NCBI GenBank assembly: GCA_947579665.1
Contig: OX388349.1
Location: forward strand, 70,064,841 to 70,128,840
Direction: 5' to 3'
Length of the DNA stretch: 64,000 nt
Source of the DNA: Sympetrum striolatum
Taxonomy: Eukaryota > Arthropoda > Insecta > Odonata > Libellulidae
The notes beneath the pieces were generated by a model, which was not told the DNA's origin, did no database searches, and was given only the letters and a program-made list of their open reading frames with translations. Made by a program: the position numbers and the translations under genes. Below are positions 9,861 through 22,821 of this stretch, piece by piece; the stretch's first letter is position 1; each line of letters opens with the position of its first letter.

Positions 9861-11564
9861 AACTTCAGGACAGAAAACAGTCCGTAAATTTTACAAAAAT
9901 AAAGCCTAAAGATTTAATAAACAAAAAGGAAAGGCTCAGTAATAAAATAAAATTATGGTAGTTGTAAAAACTTCATAGGATGCGTAGTGACGTACTACAA
10001 CGAACATACGGCCACATGGCCAACCACATTCAGAGACTGAATATAATAAGAAAACGCCATAAGGATTTTATACTCGTTCGTTGTATTTTCACGGGCGTTT
10101 ACACCATGCTCACATCGTTTCATTACATTCATATAAAGATGGAGACGAATAATGAAAATGAATGATTAAGGTGGATCCTTATGGCTGACGTCACTCGATT
10201 CAGCGCGTTACTTACATCCGTTCTTTTGAGAGAGCCACTCTGTCGTCTCATTCTTCGAAATGAAAAAATAGACGGGATCCTCTTCCACAATGCTAAATGG
10301 GAATTCCGTGGCACCTCTAACACGGGACCTCCCAGGAAAAACCATACGAGATGGCACATCATCGATTACATGCTCCCGAACTAAATGTATTCACCGATGG
10401 ACGAGGCGTGAAGGAATGGCATGGAATACATCAGTTTCATCAGACACAGAGGCCTTTCCGCCCCCGACCGTTAACCGCCCACTTCGCCTGGGGGCCGCAC
10501 TCTTTTCTGCTTCATTATTCTTTCTCTCTTTTATCATTCTTCCCCCCTTTTCGAATGGTATTTTATATTTATTTTACGACGCATATCAGGGGGCCACCCT
10601 CTGACTTTACATGATATTTGATGATAAGAAAACATGGTGATCAATTGGCTTATGTATCTATTAAAAGAGTATTACAAAGAGTATTATAAGAGATTATAAT
10701 TTAAAATTATAGGGATATGTGATATGCTTTTGATAATACGTTTGATAAACTCTACCTTGACTGACTTTTGGTAAAATGATTGGGCGAAACATACAAATGA
10801 ACAATATTTTACCTATGCTTAAGCATTTTCGTTGATATTTTAGCTGATACATGCAACTTGATCGCCTTATTTTAAAGTATCATTTGATTATAAAGAATAA
10901 ATTATTGTTATAAGAGAAGTAACTGTTGATAACTGTGTAAACTAACATTGAGGGTGAAAGAAATATGCATTTTTTTGTGTAAAAATTCATAATATTTAAA
11001 CAAGATATAGAAACGTGTGTTACGCTTTGTTTTTTTAATATAAATTCAAAGTAAAATAATCACTAGAATTATGAGAGTATATATCTTGGTTAATCGACTC
11101 AACACAAGTATATACTTGGTGATCTTATCAATCAAAATAGAGACTATCCAGTTGTCACACTTAAACTAAACAGAGTTCAGACAGTAAGTTGATCTTTGGC
11201 TCGAATAACTTAATTATTCGAATATATTCGAATTAATCGAATTAAAAAGCTGCTCTGAAATACGGTCTAGAAGATAAGAAAAGAAATTCAGCTCGTGAAT
11301 GATCTATAAAAAGTATTATCTATTACCTACCGTACGGAAATATATCATTCGTACTTCATTCGATTTCGATTTACTATATATCTTAATACAGAGGTGCTAC
11401 TCCACATAGTATATTCATTTGTTGTCATTCATTGTCACCTTTCCAAGTATACTCTGGGGAATAAATTATCGCAAATTCTCATCCTATATGATTCAGGGTT
11501 AATCTCGCCTTGAATTCAGTAATAATTGACTATACGATACCAAAAGTACACACGTATCATATCA
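9861..11564. other. Gene-free DNA
   Basis: A GC-richer block at about 10170-10600 has frames up to 104 codons on both strands with no motif. The remainder is AT-rich. ATTCGAATATATTCGAAT at 11216-11233 is a perfect 18-bp palindrome in AT-rich DNA. Confidence 0.6.
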
Positions 11565-11617
11565 GTTCATATCATAGAGTAACTATATATATATTATAGT
11601 TACTCTATGGTTCATAT
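11565..11617. mobile_element. 37-bp perfect hairpin flanked by 8-bp direct repeats
   Basis: Arms CATAGAGTAACTATA (11573-11587) and its exact reverse complement (11595-11609) enclose a 7-bp AT spacer. GTTCATAT occurs directly before (11565-11572) and directly after (11610-11617). The direct repeats resemble an 8-bp target duplication of hAT type, so this may be a minimal fold-back element or the collapsed ends of a deleted one. An 8-bp match in AT-rich DNA could also be chance. Confidence 0.5.
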
Positions 11618-12661
11618 GTATCAACCTAACATACTAATTACAAATATTCCATAAATAAACTTGGTTTACGATAAGATGTTGTAAAGCCTAACCGAAAAAT
11701 AATTGATATTGGGAAATGACGTATGAGAGAGACTTCTCCCACCCCCCACCTGTCCACATAAAGGCTTGTCAGATTCGTGATAAAATGATTCTCATTCTTC
11801 GCCATCCCAATAGCCCACGAGTGGAGCAGTCCTTGTACACATAAGCGTGAGCGGAATAGTCAATGTAAAGCCATGAGTGCCTTAATAGAGCGAGTCCATC
11901 ATGCACCTGAAGTTGGTCTTTCTTTCGGATGAAGGGAGATTTGAGTTTAATGGATGAAGGTGCGATCGAAGAGCGTGAGGGGTCGGTAGCATCTCTTCAG
12001 ATGATTGAGATGGAAAGGGATTGTAGATAGGGATATCTGATGGGAGAGGGATGCTTCCTCTAGAAAGTACCTCGCCACCTATGCTAAGTTTCTCATGTAT
12101 TCATCACCAAGAAGCATTTTCCTCAAACACATGTCTCGAGCCACGAAATTCTGTACGAGGGTAATGCACAGGAAATAATATTCCCCATTAATTCATCGAA
12201 ACGAAGGGGCAGAGATATCCATGGATATATACAGCCTCAAATCGACCGATGAGGTAAATTATTGCGGACGTACTGACATTACCAAATCTCAATCTTATAA
12301 TATCAAAGTTTAATACCAATTTCTTTCAAAATGGTAATATACTTATCATATGCATCTGTTCTAAAATATACGATCAGTGAAGAATTATTTACAATGAAAT
12401 TAATTTTACTTGATTTTTAAGCATCTGTTATAATCATCATGTGATATAATCACAATTAAAGTATGACGATAACATTTTACGAGTCTCCATTATTGATCTA
12501 TGCAGAGGAAATAAAATTTTCAGGATTGTTCGATTATCGTCAAAGGAACTTCAAATTGTAATTCAGCTGCTTCTTTGGTTGCCTTTCCGACTAACATTAC
12601 AACGATTAATTCATTTAAAAAATAGTAACCTTTCTTTCCTATATCACAAATTCAGAATGAA
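11618..12661. other. Gene-free DNA, moderate GC in the first half
   Basis: About 11740-12240 is somewhat GC-richer than its surroundings. No gene or repeat recognised. Confidence 0.6.
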
Positions 12662-12746
12662 AACTGAACACAGATTTATACTTTTCCACAAAGGTGGAAC
12701 CTTTGTGGAAATATAAATTAAAAAAAGTATAAATCTGTGTTCAGTT
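12662..12746. repeat. Nested inverted repeat (24-bp outer arms, 13-bp inner hairpin)
   Basis: The outer arms 12662-12685 and 12723-12746 are perfect reverse complements over 24 bp. Between them, overlapping the left arm by three bases, TTTCCACAAAGGT (12683-12695) and ACCTTTGTGGAAA (12699-12711) form a perfect 13-bp stem with a 3-bp loop. A further TTTCCACAA follows at 12752-12760. It resembles an inverted duplication at a transposon or retroposon edge; the family is not recognised. Confidence 0.7.
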
Positions 12747-15600
12747 ATGTCTTTCCACAACATCACGGCCGAATCGATAAATTATAACAATGAAAAATTA
12801 AAAAATAAAATCAGAAAAGAGATTAATTACTTTGTTCGCGACTCGGCGATCGCAAGCATCTGTAGTGACATAAATACACGATGTCTTGATGTCTTTGATG
12901 ATATTTTCTGTAGATATCACATTTAAAAACGCAAGGAGGTGAGATTTTTAAAATAAAAGCATTCTTGTGTTTTGTTTCAAAATTAAATTGCCAATTTCTT
13001 TGTTTTTGAAAAAAATATTTTAGAGCGAAAAGAGTTATGAAAGATTTGGAATAATTGTTAATGTTTAAATAAATTTATTTCTATTTAATAATGGTACGAC
13101 GAAATATAGAAGAGGTATAAAAAATGGTTGGCTAAATATTGTGGGAAATCTACGTTAATGGAAATAATCAACCAGAACGAATAAACAATGTAAACCATTA
13201 ATAGAATTTAAAAGATTAAATAGAGTGTTAGAGGATTTTCGTTGTTGAAAAATCTGATATTGGTCTCAAATCTATCTCCTATCAGATCCATGCTGCACCC
13301 CTCATCAGATTTTTAATTGGCCAATTAATTTGCGCCCGAATGCCCACGTACGTCACAAAATGGAGCGAGAAGATGCGGAGACGTTTCATTGCCTCTCTTA
13401 ATTCGAAGTCTAAACAAACAAAGATACCCTCGCCAAATCAAGTTCCGGGCCAGAGTCACCAACACGGAGCCATTTTCATTTATGATGATATCTCGAAAGT
13501 CCGCAAGGACATGGTTCCCTTCTGCACAATCGAAACTCATCAAATTAAGGCTCAGTCGTTCGAAAACGCCTCCGTAAATTATCCCTCTGAGTGTAAAAGA
13601 TAGTCTATGTTCTACAAAAACCCGTTATGTCAAACGAATCACACCTCGCTCGCTCACGCATAATAAAGTCCCTCCGGTTTATACATCATCGATTGGCATG
13701 CAACACGATAAACCTCTCAAAAGAACTAATCCACTCCCTTGAGATAAGAATGTCGAACCGGCTGGAATCACGAGACGAAAACAAATGGAACTCTTTCTCA
13801 TATTGCTTCCCCGATAAGAATACCAGAAGGAGAGTATTGAGAAAGTGTATGGCATGAATGGACAGCTTCCAAAATAGCGTCACAAAGCTTATGAAAGGGA
13901 GTTGTCCGTTGCATCTTGTCGACAAAAGTCCTCAGCACCTATGTTGTCACCATTAAAAAAGGGATCGGTAGCGTCCGGTGGATACCGTTTGTTTGTTTTT
14001 ATGGTCCAAAATGAAAGTGTGGCGTTCTTCGAATCCGATGGAGCGAGAACGATGCCTTGTGGGACTCCGTTGCTGCTACTGCCTCGATCTCTCTCATTAG
14101 CGACGGTGCCAAAACTGACTTCACTTGCGTGGGCTGACGACTCTCTTTCAGTCTCGCCCACAGATTCTTCTCTTTATAGGACTATTCCATTCCTTCTCCT
14201 ACAATGATTCTTTCAATCTATCCCGTTCGGCGGGAGCAGTCTTTCTTCTCCGCGTCCTCGACAACCCTCCGATCCCTCCGATTCGATACCGAGGACATAT
14301 TTCTCACCTCCACCACTGCCCAATTCTCATCCGCCAGCTCCCAGCTCCTCTTTTTTCGTAATTCACCGCTTTCTTTTTTCTCGTATTTTTCTTCTCCACG
14401 GGGCGTGATTCTTTCCCTACCTGTTCATCGCCTTACGAACGAGCAGGAGTTTAATTAGGAAGGGCTCCCCCTCTCCGCTTTTGGTGGGACGGGAAGGAGT
14501 AAGTTTGTGGTGAGAACATGGAGTGTTCGGGAAGAGGAGAATGGTGATATAGTGCGGTGGTAACCAATAAAAATGGAAGGGATGGGATGGAAGGAGAGAA
14601 GGAGGCTGGGATGAGAGGTGCGGGTAAAGGGAAGAGAGAGCGATAGAATAGATTTGAGCCGCTTTAAGAGCTGATTGAAGGAGATAAGGAGCGAAAAAAG
14701 CCATTATCTTTCAATTTACGAAACATGGCTTCGGTTTTGGTGCAGATAGGTAAACTATTATTCCAGGTCGGGTACGAGAATATAAGTTGACTAAAGGCGG
14801 AAAGGTTAGGTACAATAAAGAAGGAGAGACACGCAATAATTTGAAGCAAAACAATTAGGCCCGAGCGGCAATTAAAATTTATTTAACCGATGATTTCCGG
14901 TAGTAAATCAGTTTCTAAGATATTGGGCGCTTGATTGTTTTCTATCTACCGTTATGAGAAAATCTTTTCTTAGTTTGAAGGATATTTTCTGCAATATAGT
15001 TCTGGGTGCGACTAAATAGGTGTGACTTCTCCATTTATTTGTAAATAAACCATTCAATGCTAAAAACTGAATGATACACTGTCATTTATAGGTAATGGTG
15101 ATATTAACGTTAAGATAATCGTATGCATTTGAACAAATGTTACCAATATAAGAATTTATCTAATGACACATTTCCTAAATAACAATGCACTTAAATCTCG
15201 TAAGACGTAATTCGTGAATAAATTCTAAACTATAGTCTGCATGGCGTATTAATTTTGATCAGCATATTCAAAGACAGACAATGAGAGTAATATTTTACTA
15301 CTTATCTCTAAAGTAATTCCTACAATTAATTCTGCTTGTTCGTTAAGGCCAATTCTTTCAACTAATAAAGTTCACTCAACTCTCATTAGAGAAAGAAATA
15401 ATCTTTGCTGGTTTATCTATGCAATAGGTAGGCAATTAAATACGATTATTTTATTAAAAAATCAATAGGATGTTAATAAATTACCTGATTATATCCCTTA
15501 CCCTGTACTTTCGAATTTAATCCTAGATATTATGTTTTTCAAAAAGGAATGGTACATCGAGAAGTAATTTGTGTAAGCCTTGATACTGAATTTGAAATCC
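12747..15600. other. Gene-free DNA, long GC-richer block with strand asymmetry
   Basis: About 13320-14860 is GC-richer. Within it 14130-14410 is pyrimidine-rich and 14460-14700 purine-rich on the plus strand, so complementary tracts face each other. Open frames up to 101 codons are of biased composition and none is convincing. Confidence 0.6.
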
Positions 15601-15680
15601 AATACAACCCCGAATAAATTTTTACGAAAAATATTCTTGTGTAAATGGAAGGTATATAAGTTTTTCAGATTAAACAATCA
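15601..15680. repeat. Dispersed repeat, copy A (80 bp)
   Basis: Matches 17504-17583 in the same orientation at 75 of 80 positions without gaps, including GTGTAAATGGAAGGTATATA. The two copies are 1.9 kb apart and their flanks differ, so this is a dispersed repeat and not a segmental duplication. Confidence 0.85.
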
Positions 15681-17486
15681 TGATCCAAGTAGCTATCGAA
15701 GTCAAGCACTAGGGCGTCTATTTTACATCACATTGGGATACTGCTTTTTCTTTGAAACCCTTGCAGTTAGTTAAAATAATTACTTTTGTATGCGAGTATT
15801 TTGTCTATTAATATAAAATATTATTCTTATTTTCGATTGATAAATTTTCAATAAAAAATAGAGATATTCAAGATCAAACCATTGCAATGGCAAACGGAAC
15901 CGTAAAACTTAGTCGCTTGACTTTTACAGTACACATCGCAAGTAACTGTATCAATATGAAAGAATCTCTGAAAACAGTCCATTATTCTTATTTAATAGTT
16001 GCATAAATTTTGGCAACGAAATCACACCTCCGGACGCAGCTCTTACGCGTCTGAGGACTCGTAAATTAATCCGCCACCATCGATACAAATCTGGAAAATC
16101 TGAGGGCCCAACAGATGTGAGCATAACAACGAAAGCTAGATACCATCGCCTTTCCTGCGTACGACCCATCTCCAAAAATCTCTCCGTGCGAAAATAAAAA
16201 TAACTTAACATGACTATTCGACACCTCCGAAGCAAAAATTTTTATTTAGCTCCGTCGTAAAAAATGTAACGCTTATGACTCAAGCTGGAAGATAAATTAT
16301 TCCATTATGAGTCTCCCATTCTTTTCCTCCACGCTGGGATTAAACGACTAAAATCGAGTCTTGCCCTACGTAAAACCGGTTAGTGTATCCAGAAACTTTT
16401 CAGAAGCACGGTACTAGAATTACGCAACTGTGTTATAGTTCCTTCCCATCCGGGAGAGAACACATTGCTACGCCTCTAAACGATGAAATTTTCCGGTATA
16501 ATAATAGTGAGGCTGGGACGGTAGAGAGTTCGGATAAGCAGGAAAGAGGTGAATGGGTTTTGAAGAGGGCTAGTGGAGATGAATAAGGAAGAAGGGATTT
16601 TATGTGGCTCTCCACGTGTGAAGAGTATGGGAAAGAAAGGGGCAACGTCCAGTCCATCTGCTCCTAAGACCTTTCCAATGAAGATGTCACATTTTAGTAG
16701 ACACCCTTGTTTCCCATTCACATTCTGATTACGTTTCGTTTTGTTTCCTCTTTTGGCTTACCTCCACACCCCGTCCTCGCAACCTTTCCTCATTTATTTG
16801 CCAATTCCAGACATCTTCTACCTCTCATGAAGAAAGTGGCAAACCCAGGGAGGATAATATAGCAGTTTTGCTGTTATCTGTCTCCATCTACGCCTTAGCT
16901 CTAATGTTCCCCGTATATTTACGGGTCGATATCGGAAGAGTAGTGAGGAAATAGGTGAAGTGTTCCCGAATGAGACTTTTCACCCCATCCGAAAGTAGAA
17001 TAGGAGGGAGGGGTGAAGGACGAACCCGTCTTCCGTTATGTTTTCGGGTGAGCCTTCCACACTTTCGCTTGAGCAAATTACTGAAAAAATGTTCGGGGAA
17101 GGGTGGAGACAACCGGCGGGAGATAATGCTGAGGCTGTTTGGTATGGAAGTCATTTCCTTGGCTGGACGAGAAAAATTGAAATGTTTTCCTCCGATTTTT
17201 TATTCCTATCCTGAAAGAGATGTGAGTAGTCTGTTCGAAAACGAGGAATAACTTTTAGGCGGAAGAATTTATATGTAAATGTCTCAAAACCTTCCATGTG
17301 ACGGCGAAGGAAAATTTCGCCAAAAAACTTTTTTAAAATTGAGAGATTCCTTCGAGCATTTTGCAGCATTAGTAAAAATGAAATTGATAATCTGTTCGGA
17401 CGAATCTATCTTTAAAGTCTGAGGTTTGAGTCATGCGGCATACTAAATGAGATCAATTACTTTGATTTCATTCAATCTGTAAAGTC
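15681..17486. other. Gene-free DNA between the two dispersed repeat copies
   Basis: GC-richer at about 16020-17350 with several overlapping frames under 100 codons on both strands. No motif seen. Confidence 0.6.
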
Positions 17487-17583
17487 CTGACTGACTGACT
17501 GACAATATAACCCCGAATAAACTCTTACGAAAAAATTTCTTGTGTAAATGGAAGGTATATAAGTTTTTCAGATTAAACAATCA
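17487..17583. repeat. Dispersed repeat, copy B, with a (CTGA)n leader
   Basis: A (CTGA)4 run with a trailing C (17487-17503) directly precedes the 80-bp block 17504-17583 that matches copy A. On the minus strand the block is followed by a GTCAGTCAG run. A tetranucleotide run at an element edge is seen in several non-autonomous insect repeats, including Helentron-like ones, but the family here is uncertain. Confidence 0.75.
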
Positions 17584-20500
17584 AGAATGATACTGTCGTA
17601 CTTGTGACTAAAACATCCTCTCTTATCACATTATTACTGAGTGAACGTTATCATGAAAAATAAATCTATGATGAAGGATTACTTGGAAGTTAGATGATTC
17701 GTGCAAAATTGAAATGCAAAGTAAATTACATTAAAAATATACTACAAATTTAGGGGTGAAATTATAAATACCTATCCATATCAAAATTCTATGGCCATAT
17801 TCTGCGGAGGAAATTATTTTGGAGAATTTCCATTTCCATTTTCGCAATTCAATTTCAAAATACTACGCAGAAGGCAACCCAGAGTTGATAAGCTTGATTC
17901 CACAATAAGCATCCATCCGATGAAAAACTGAAATATATTTCTGAGTATTCCCGCATTATAGATTCACCTTTGGAACAGCTCTCTGCCCATTCCGACTGAG
18001 TTTTAAAAACGCGTTTTTAACGCGATTCATAAATTGGCATTTTCGCGGAGAGGCTGCCGTTGCTCGCTCAAACGGTGACAATCTCATTATAACACAAATA
18101 TTCAGGAGAGACAGGAGTCTGAGCACCAATGGATTCCGTCCCACATCAATTACTCCAGGGATTCCTCAAATCCTTAAATATTCTCCAAGGCCCTTCGCAC
18201 GCATTTTCAATTCGGTCGCACCGACAGGAAGAAATATATTAAATATTACGACTCATTCACGCGTAAAGCCGGACTTGTAAAAGTTAGTCGACGCCCGATT
18301 CCTTGCCCAACAGATACTTCCAAGCCGTAAATTAAACGCTGAATTACACCCGTGGCCATTTTCACCCAAAAAATCTTCCGCATACGAAATATATTTACAC
18401 GCGTTCGTTTATGCTTATTTTTATTTTTATGTTCCAATCATTTACAGCCACCGTTTCTTCACCTCCGAACCACCGTCTCTTTTCCTCCGTGCGCGATTAG
18501 AATGTCAAACTTTTTTTCGGTCTGTCAAGCTACCCATCGCGACTTTTTATGTCTTTTTTCTCGCTTCGGACTTTATCTTTTAGCCGCTGAGAGTAAGATT
18601 ATATGGGGGAGAGTGAGTAAAGATGTTTTTCCTCGATGGGTCGACGCCTAAAAATCCCGAGCCAAAAGATAGGAGGGTGAGAATAAGAGAGATGAAGAGA
18701 TTGCCTGGCTTCAAATCGAAAAGGACTTTATATTCGAGAGAGCCATAAGGTCCGGAGTTTTATGACACATTCCACGCGCTCATTTAATCGCTGACGCTAT
18801 CTCAAAACCCCCGACCGTTTCCTTTTATTCTGTTTAGTCTTTTCCTACGGCCAACCCTTTACCTGTCGATCTTTTATTTTCACCCGAGTTGAGATCTGAT
18901 GGGTTGAGCCTTTTTCGTTTTCCCCGTGCTAGAGGTCGCTCGTGGGTCCATCGGTCGCTGTTTAGAGGGTCAAGGCAGTCACGAAGAAAGGCACTCGGAA
19001 TAAAAAAGAAATAAAGAATAAAGAGGAGAAGAGAACGGATGAGGAAGGGAAAGGTGGAAGAGGAGAAACAAGGGTTCTGAAGGGCGTATAGAGAAAGGGC
19101 ATCGAATGAAGACGTAGAATTAAGGGTTCGACAATTTAAAATTATTTTCAGCATCTCGAAACTAATATTAAACGAAAGTTGTGTGCATTAATGAGTTCGA
19201 ACACAACCTTTCCTACCGCCAAGGCTATAATCCAATAAACTTTCGTTGTTTACAAGAATAAACTCTCATCAGTATGTAATGATAAGAGATTTTCAGATGA
19301 TTAAATACTGTGTAGTTTACAAAAAGAAAATTAAATCATTTTCACCACAAAATTATTACTTAGTTTAATTAGAGAAACCTCGATATTTTCTTCATTTCAA
19401 AAAAAAGATAAAAGCGGACAGTTAGGATGTGTAAGGACGAACAAATTTGGAACCGGAAAACTGAAATTACGATATAAATATCGGTTTCTCAAAAAATTTT
19501 AAAAATTACGACTAAAGAGAGTCAAACTGAAATTTTGAGAAGTATTTTATTTAAATTAATTAATTTACCGCATATAAATCAATTCCTTGTAATTATTATA
19601 TTCATATAACAGAAAAAAATTATATTGCATACCTATTTGTGGAAGATTTCGGAAAATGTATGTATGAACTAATAAATATGGAGATGCTGAGAAAAAAACG
19701 CTGTAAAACGGTGAAATTACAAACGTTATTATTAGGAAAGTTGTACAAGCGAATAAATTTATTTTTACGTATTAAATAGGAAATAAAATTAAGAAAGAAA
19801 CTCCTCAACGCTATACACTAGCAGTCATCATTTACGTTATAATTTAGGACATTGTTTTTATCTCAGAAATATTGTACAAAAACCACCAATTTTACACCAA
19901 TAGGTACATTTATCAGTGCTCGCATTAAATTATCCGTCTAACTCTGCGGAATAGACAGGGCTATTGATGGAATATGTAGCAAGAAACAAACCTATTATGC
20001 TGCAGGCTGTACGATTATGCCCAATAAACGAAGTCATAAATGATCACGTAATTCAGAAACTCGAATGAACAGACCCAAATATCAAAGCTATAAATGATCC
20101 CATCGCTCTATAGAAATCATCACAGAATAGCGTTCATTCGAAGGAAACCGACTCCGCATAACGCTACCAAAATCACGAAACGCCGTTTGGAGAGCCTTCG
20201 CAATGAAAAAACTAGAGCGTGGGATACCGATAATTGGCCGATGTAATCCCCAATTTCAACCTCCCTTCCAGCCTTATGAATAACCCAAAAGAGAACGGAA
20301 ATTACAGACTTTGTACCGCTCGAGTCCGTTTCGAGGAACAGGTGATGTTTTCGTTCTCTGGGGGAGTGAGAGAATCCGAGACTTTAACAACCCACCCATT
20401 GCTTTACACGCCGGGAGATTTTTTATCTCGCAGGAATGAGGGCGGAGGATTAAGGTGTCGGAGCCCGGAAGGCTCTAAAGGTGTGGAGGATGGCGCGGAA

Positions 20501-22670
20501 GGGTAGTTTGTGAGGAGGGACCGGGGCGTGGGAGGAGGAGGCCTTGATGAATGGACCGGACCCTAGTGGCACCCTTACACCCCTCCGTGTACCTTCCCGT
20601 CATCCTCTTCTGCATCCTACGCCAACCTCTTTTCCGACGTTCGAAGAACTTCCAATTCGGTCACTATCTCCTGAGACGGTTTTAAAAGAGGGTTTTATTG
20701 AGAGATTTATAGTTAAAGTTTTTGGGCTACCTTCTTGGCGACGGGGTACTTTATAGTTTCCGTGTGGATCGGTAATAAAAATCACCGATGCCTAGTACAA
20801 TGCAGCGTAGACTTTGGGAAGTGATTTGTTTCCGAGCTTGGACTTGTTTTCCCTTCTGAAGTGGTACTGAATGGTTACTGCGTCATTTTCGTCTCGTTTG
20901 TAACTAGACTGGTTCATACACATACATATGATTTAGTATATAAGTTAACTTTTATACAGATAATTCATTAGCTAAATAATGGTAGCACATTCTATAGTGT
21001 TCTAAATACTGTTAGAACTTTGGAATGTAGAAACTGATTGAATGCTACAACTAAGTTTATACTAAAATTAATAAAAATGTGTAGACAAACTTCATTGCTT
21101 GCTAAAATATCATCTATTTAAATATGTACTACAAACCACTAATTAAAGTATATAATAATTAGGTGATATTTCATCGTTTATAAGCACCAAAATTTCCTCT
21201 GGTATTTGATTTTTATTCATTTTATCCAAATATTTACAAGAAATTATATTCATACCAAAAGAAATTTCCTACTTTGCTTCCTTTTAAAAATTTCTTTTAG
21301 GTAGGGTATTCTTCTAAGTTGTTGGCGATTAGATTCAATATAAATCTAAGTGAGGATAATGATTCACACCGATACATTTTAATTATGAAAGAAAAAATGT
21401 GTAATGAATAGGTAATGCTTTTTCAGCATTCAAGAAAAATATCAAAGACTTAACGAAGCCAGGAGTAAGATGTCTCTACTTTCCTACATGCTTTTCTATT
21501 AAATATGTAAGAATTAAACATCAAGCACCATAATCAACCTAGAGCATGTCGTAATCATGCCTTACATATTGTAATAGAAGGTACCGGAATACAACCTACT
21601 TAAAGCTTTTTCTTATTTTTATTGATAACGTATCCCGATATTTATTTCATCTAATAATTTTTCTTTCGTTTTCTCTCCGTCCTTTCCTTCGAATAACTCT
21701 ATTTTTTTAACTCTTAAAAAATGCACTTACATTTTGAATAACCTAGCTAAGTTCAGGCGAGAGAAAATTATTGACCCTCGATAAGTTAATTCAATTAATG
21801 TGAAATGCGAACCATGAATTGTTTGGATATGATTCTCCCTTGATTATATTTCTTTAAACACCAATGATAATATTTTTAACTCAACAGCCACAATCGTATT
21901 AAGCAATAAATATATTGTATTGGTATAACCAAATCTGACTAAAATTCTCCAAAACTTTCCAGATGCAGTTCATCGGTATTAAATTTCACATTCTCGAAGA
22001 TTTATCACACGGACAGAAACACCGCCGTTAAATAGAAGGTAAACACCATCCTTTGGGCGAGCATGTCATTATACCCTTTAAACATCAGCCATGTGTTTCC
22101 ACTAAGCCTAACTTATAATCACTGATGGTCCAATCCAATCTATTTCCCATGGAACAGCCGAAACCTCACAAAGGAAGGATTATCTTCTAATGCATTAAAT
22201 CTTTTCGGAGAGAGGGGAAAGCGCGTTGGGATACGCTTCTACATCCGCCTTTGAATGTCGGAGTTTCCTATCCGTCCTATTAGGTTCGGATCGTAACCCT
22301 AGGGAACCACTCTCGCCCGAGCTTTCTTAGGCCGTTCAAACGGCTCGGGCGCCTTTTATCAGGATCACACGAGTCCACGAACAAATGAGGTTTTCAGTCG
22401 CCCTTAATGGGCTGAAGGAGGCGGTCATCACTTTAGAGAGGGTTATTTCAACTGAGTGGCATGCGAAGGGAACGATAAAAGAAAGGAAGGTGTGGACAGG
22501 GGAAAAGGTTAGTGAGTGGAGTCTACGGAGTAAAATAAACTTGATAAATGTGATAAGGAATGGAAGCCGAGGAAAAGTGCCACAATAAGGATTACCGAAG
22601 GGCGCTGTTCAGCTGACGAATGAAATTTCTCTTTACACTAAGAAAGCCTTTGGTATTTATTCGCGAAATC
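17584..22670. other. Gene-free DNA
   Basis: GC-richer blocks at about 17950-19100, 20130-20900 and 22060-22640; the rest is AT-rich. AAAAACGCGTTTTT near 18005 is a 14-bp palindrome. The 106-codon frame at 18834-19154 and the 90-codon frame at 20234-20506 have no recognisable domain. Confidence 0.6.
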
Positions 22671-22821
22671 TGTAATAAAATATGTAATGTAATATGTAGT
22701 CCGATGTGTAACGCAACGTGCGATACAGTATGAATTGCAATAAGATGTTAAATATGTAATGAAATGTGTAATGAAAATTTTAATACGGTATTTAGTACAA
22801 TGAGTTCTGTAATGTAAAATG
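22671..22821. repeat. Degenerate short tandem repeat around ATGTAATG
   Basis: Variants of TGTAATG, TATGTA and TGTGTAA recur about every 10 bases across this stretch, as in a decayed simple repeat. Confidence 0.5.

Noticed and set aside
9609..9887. ORFs with a His-Thr repeat
   Set aside because: Translation artefact of the (CA)n microsatellite.
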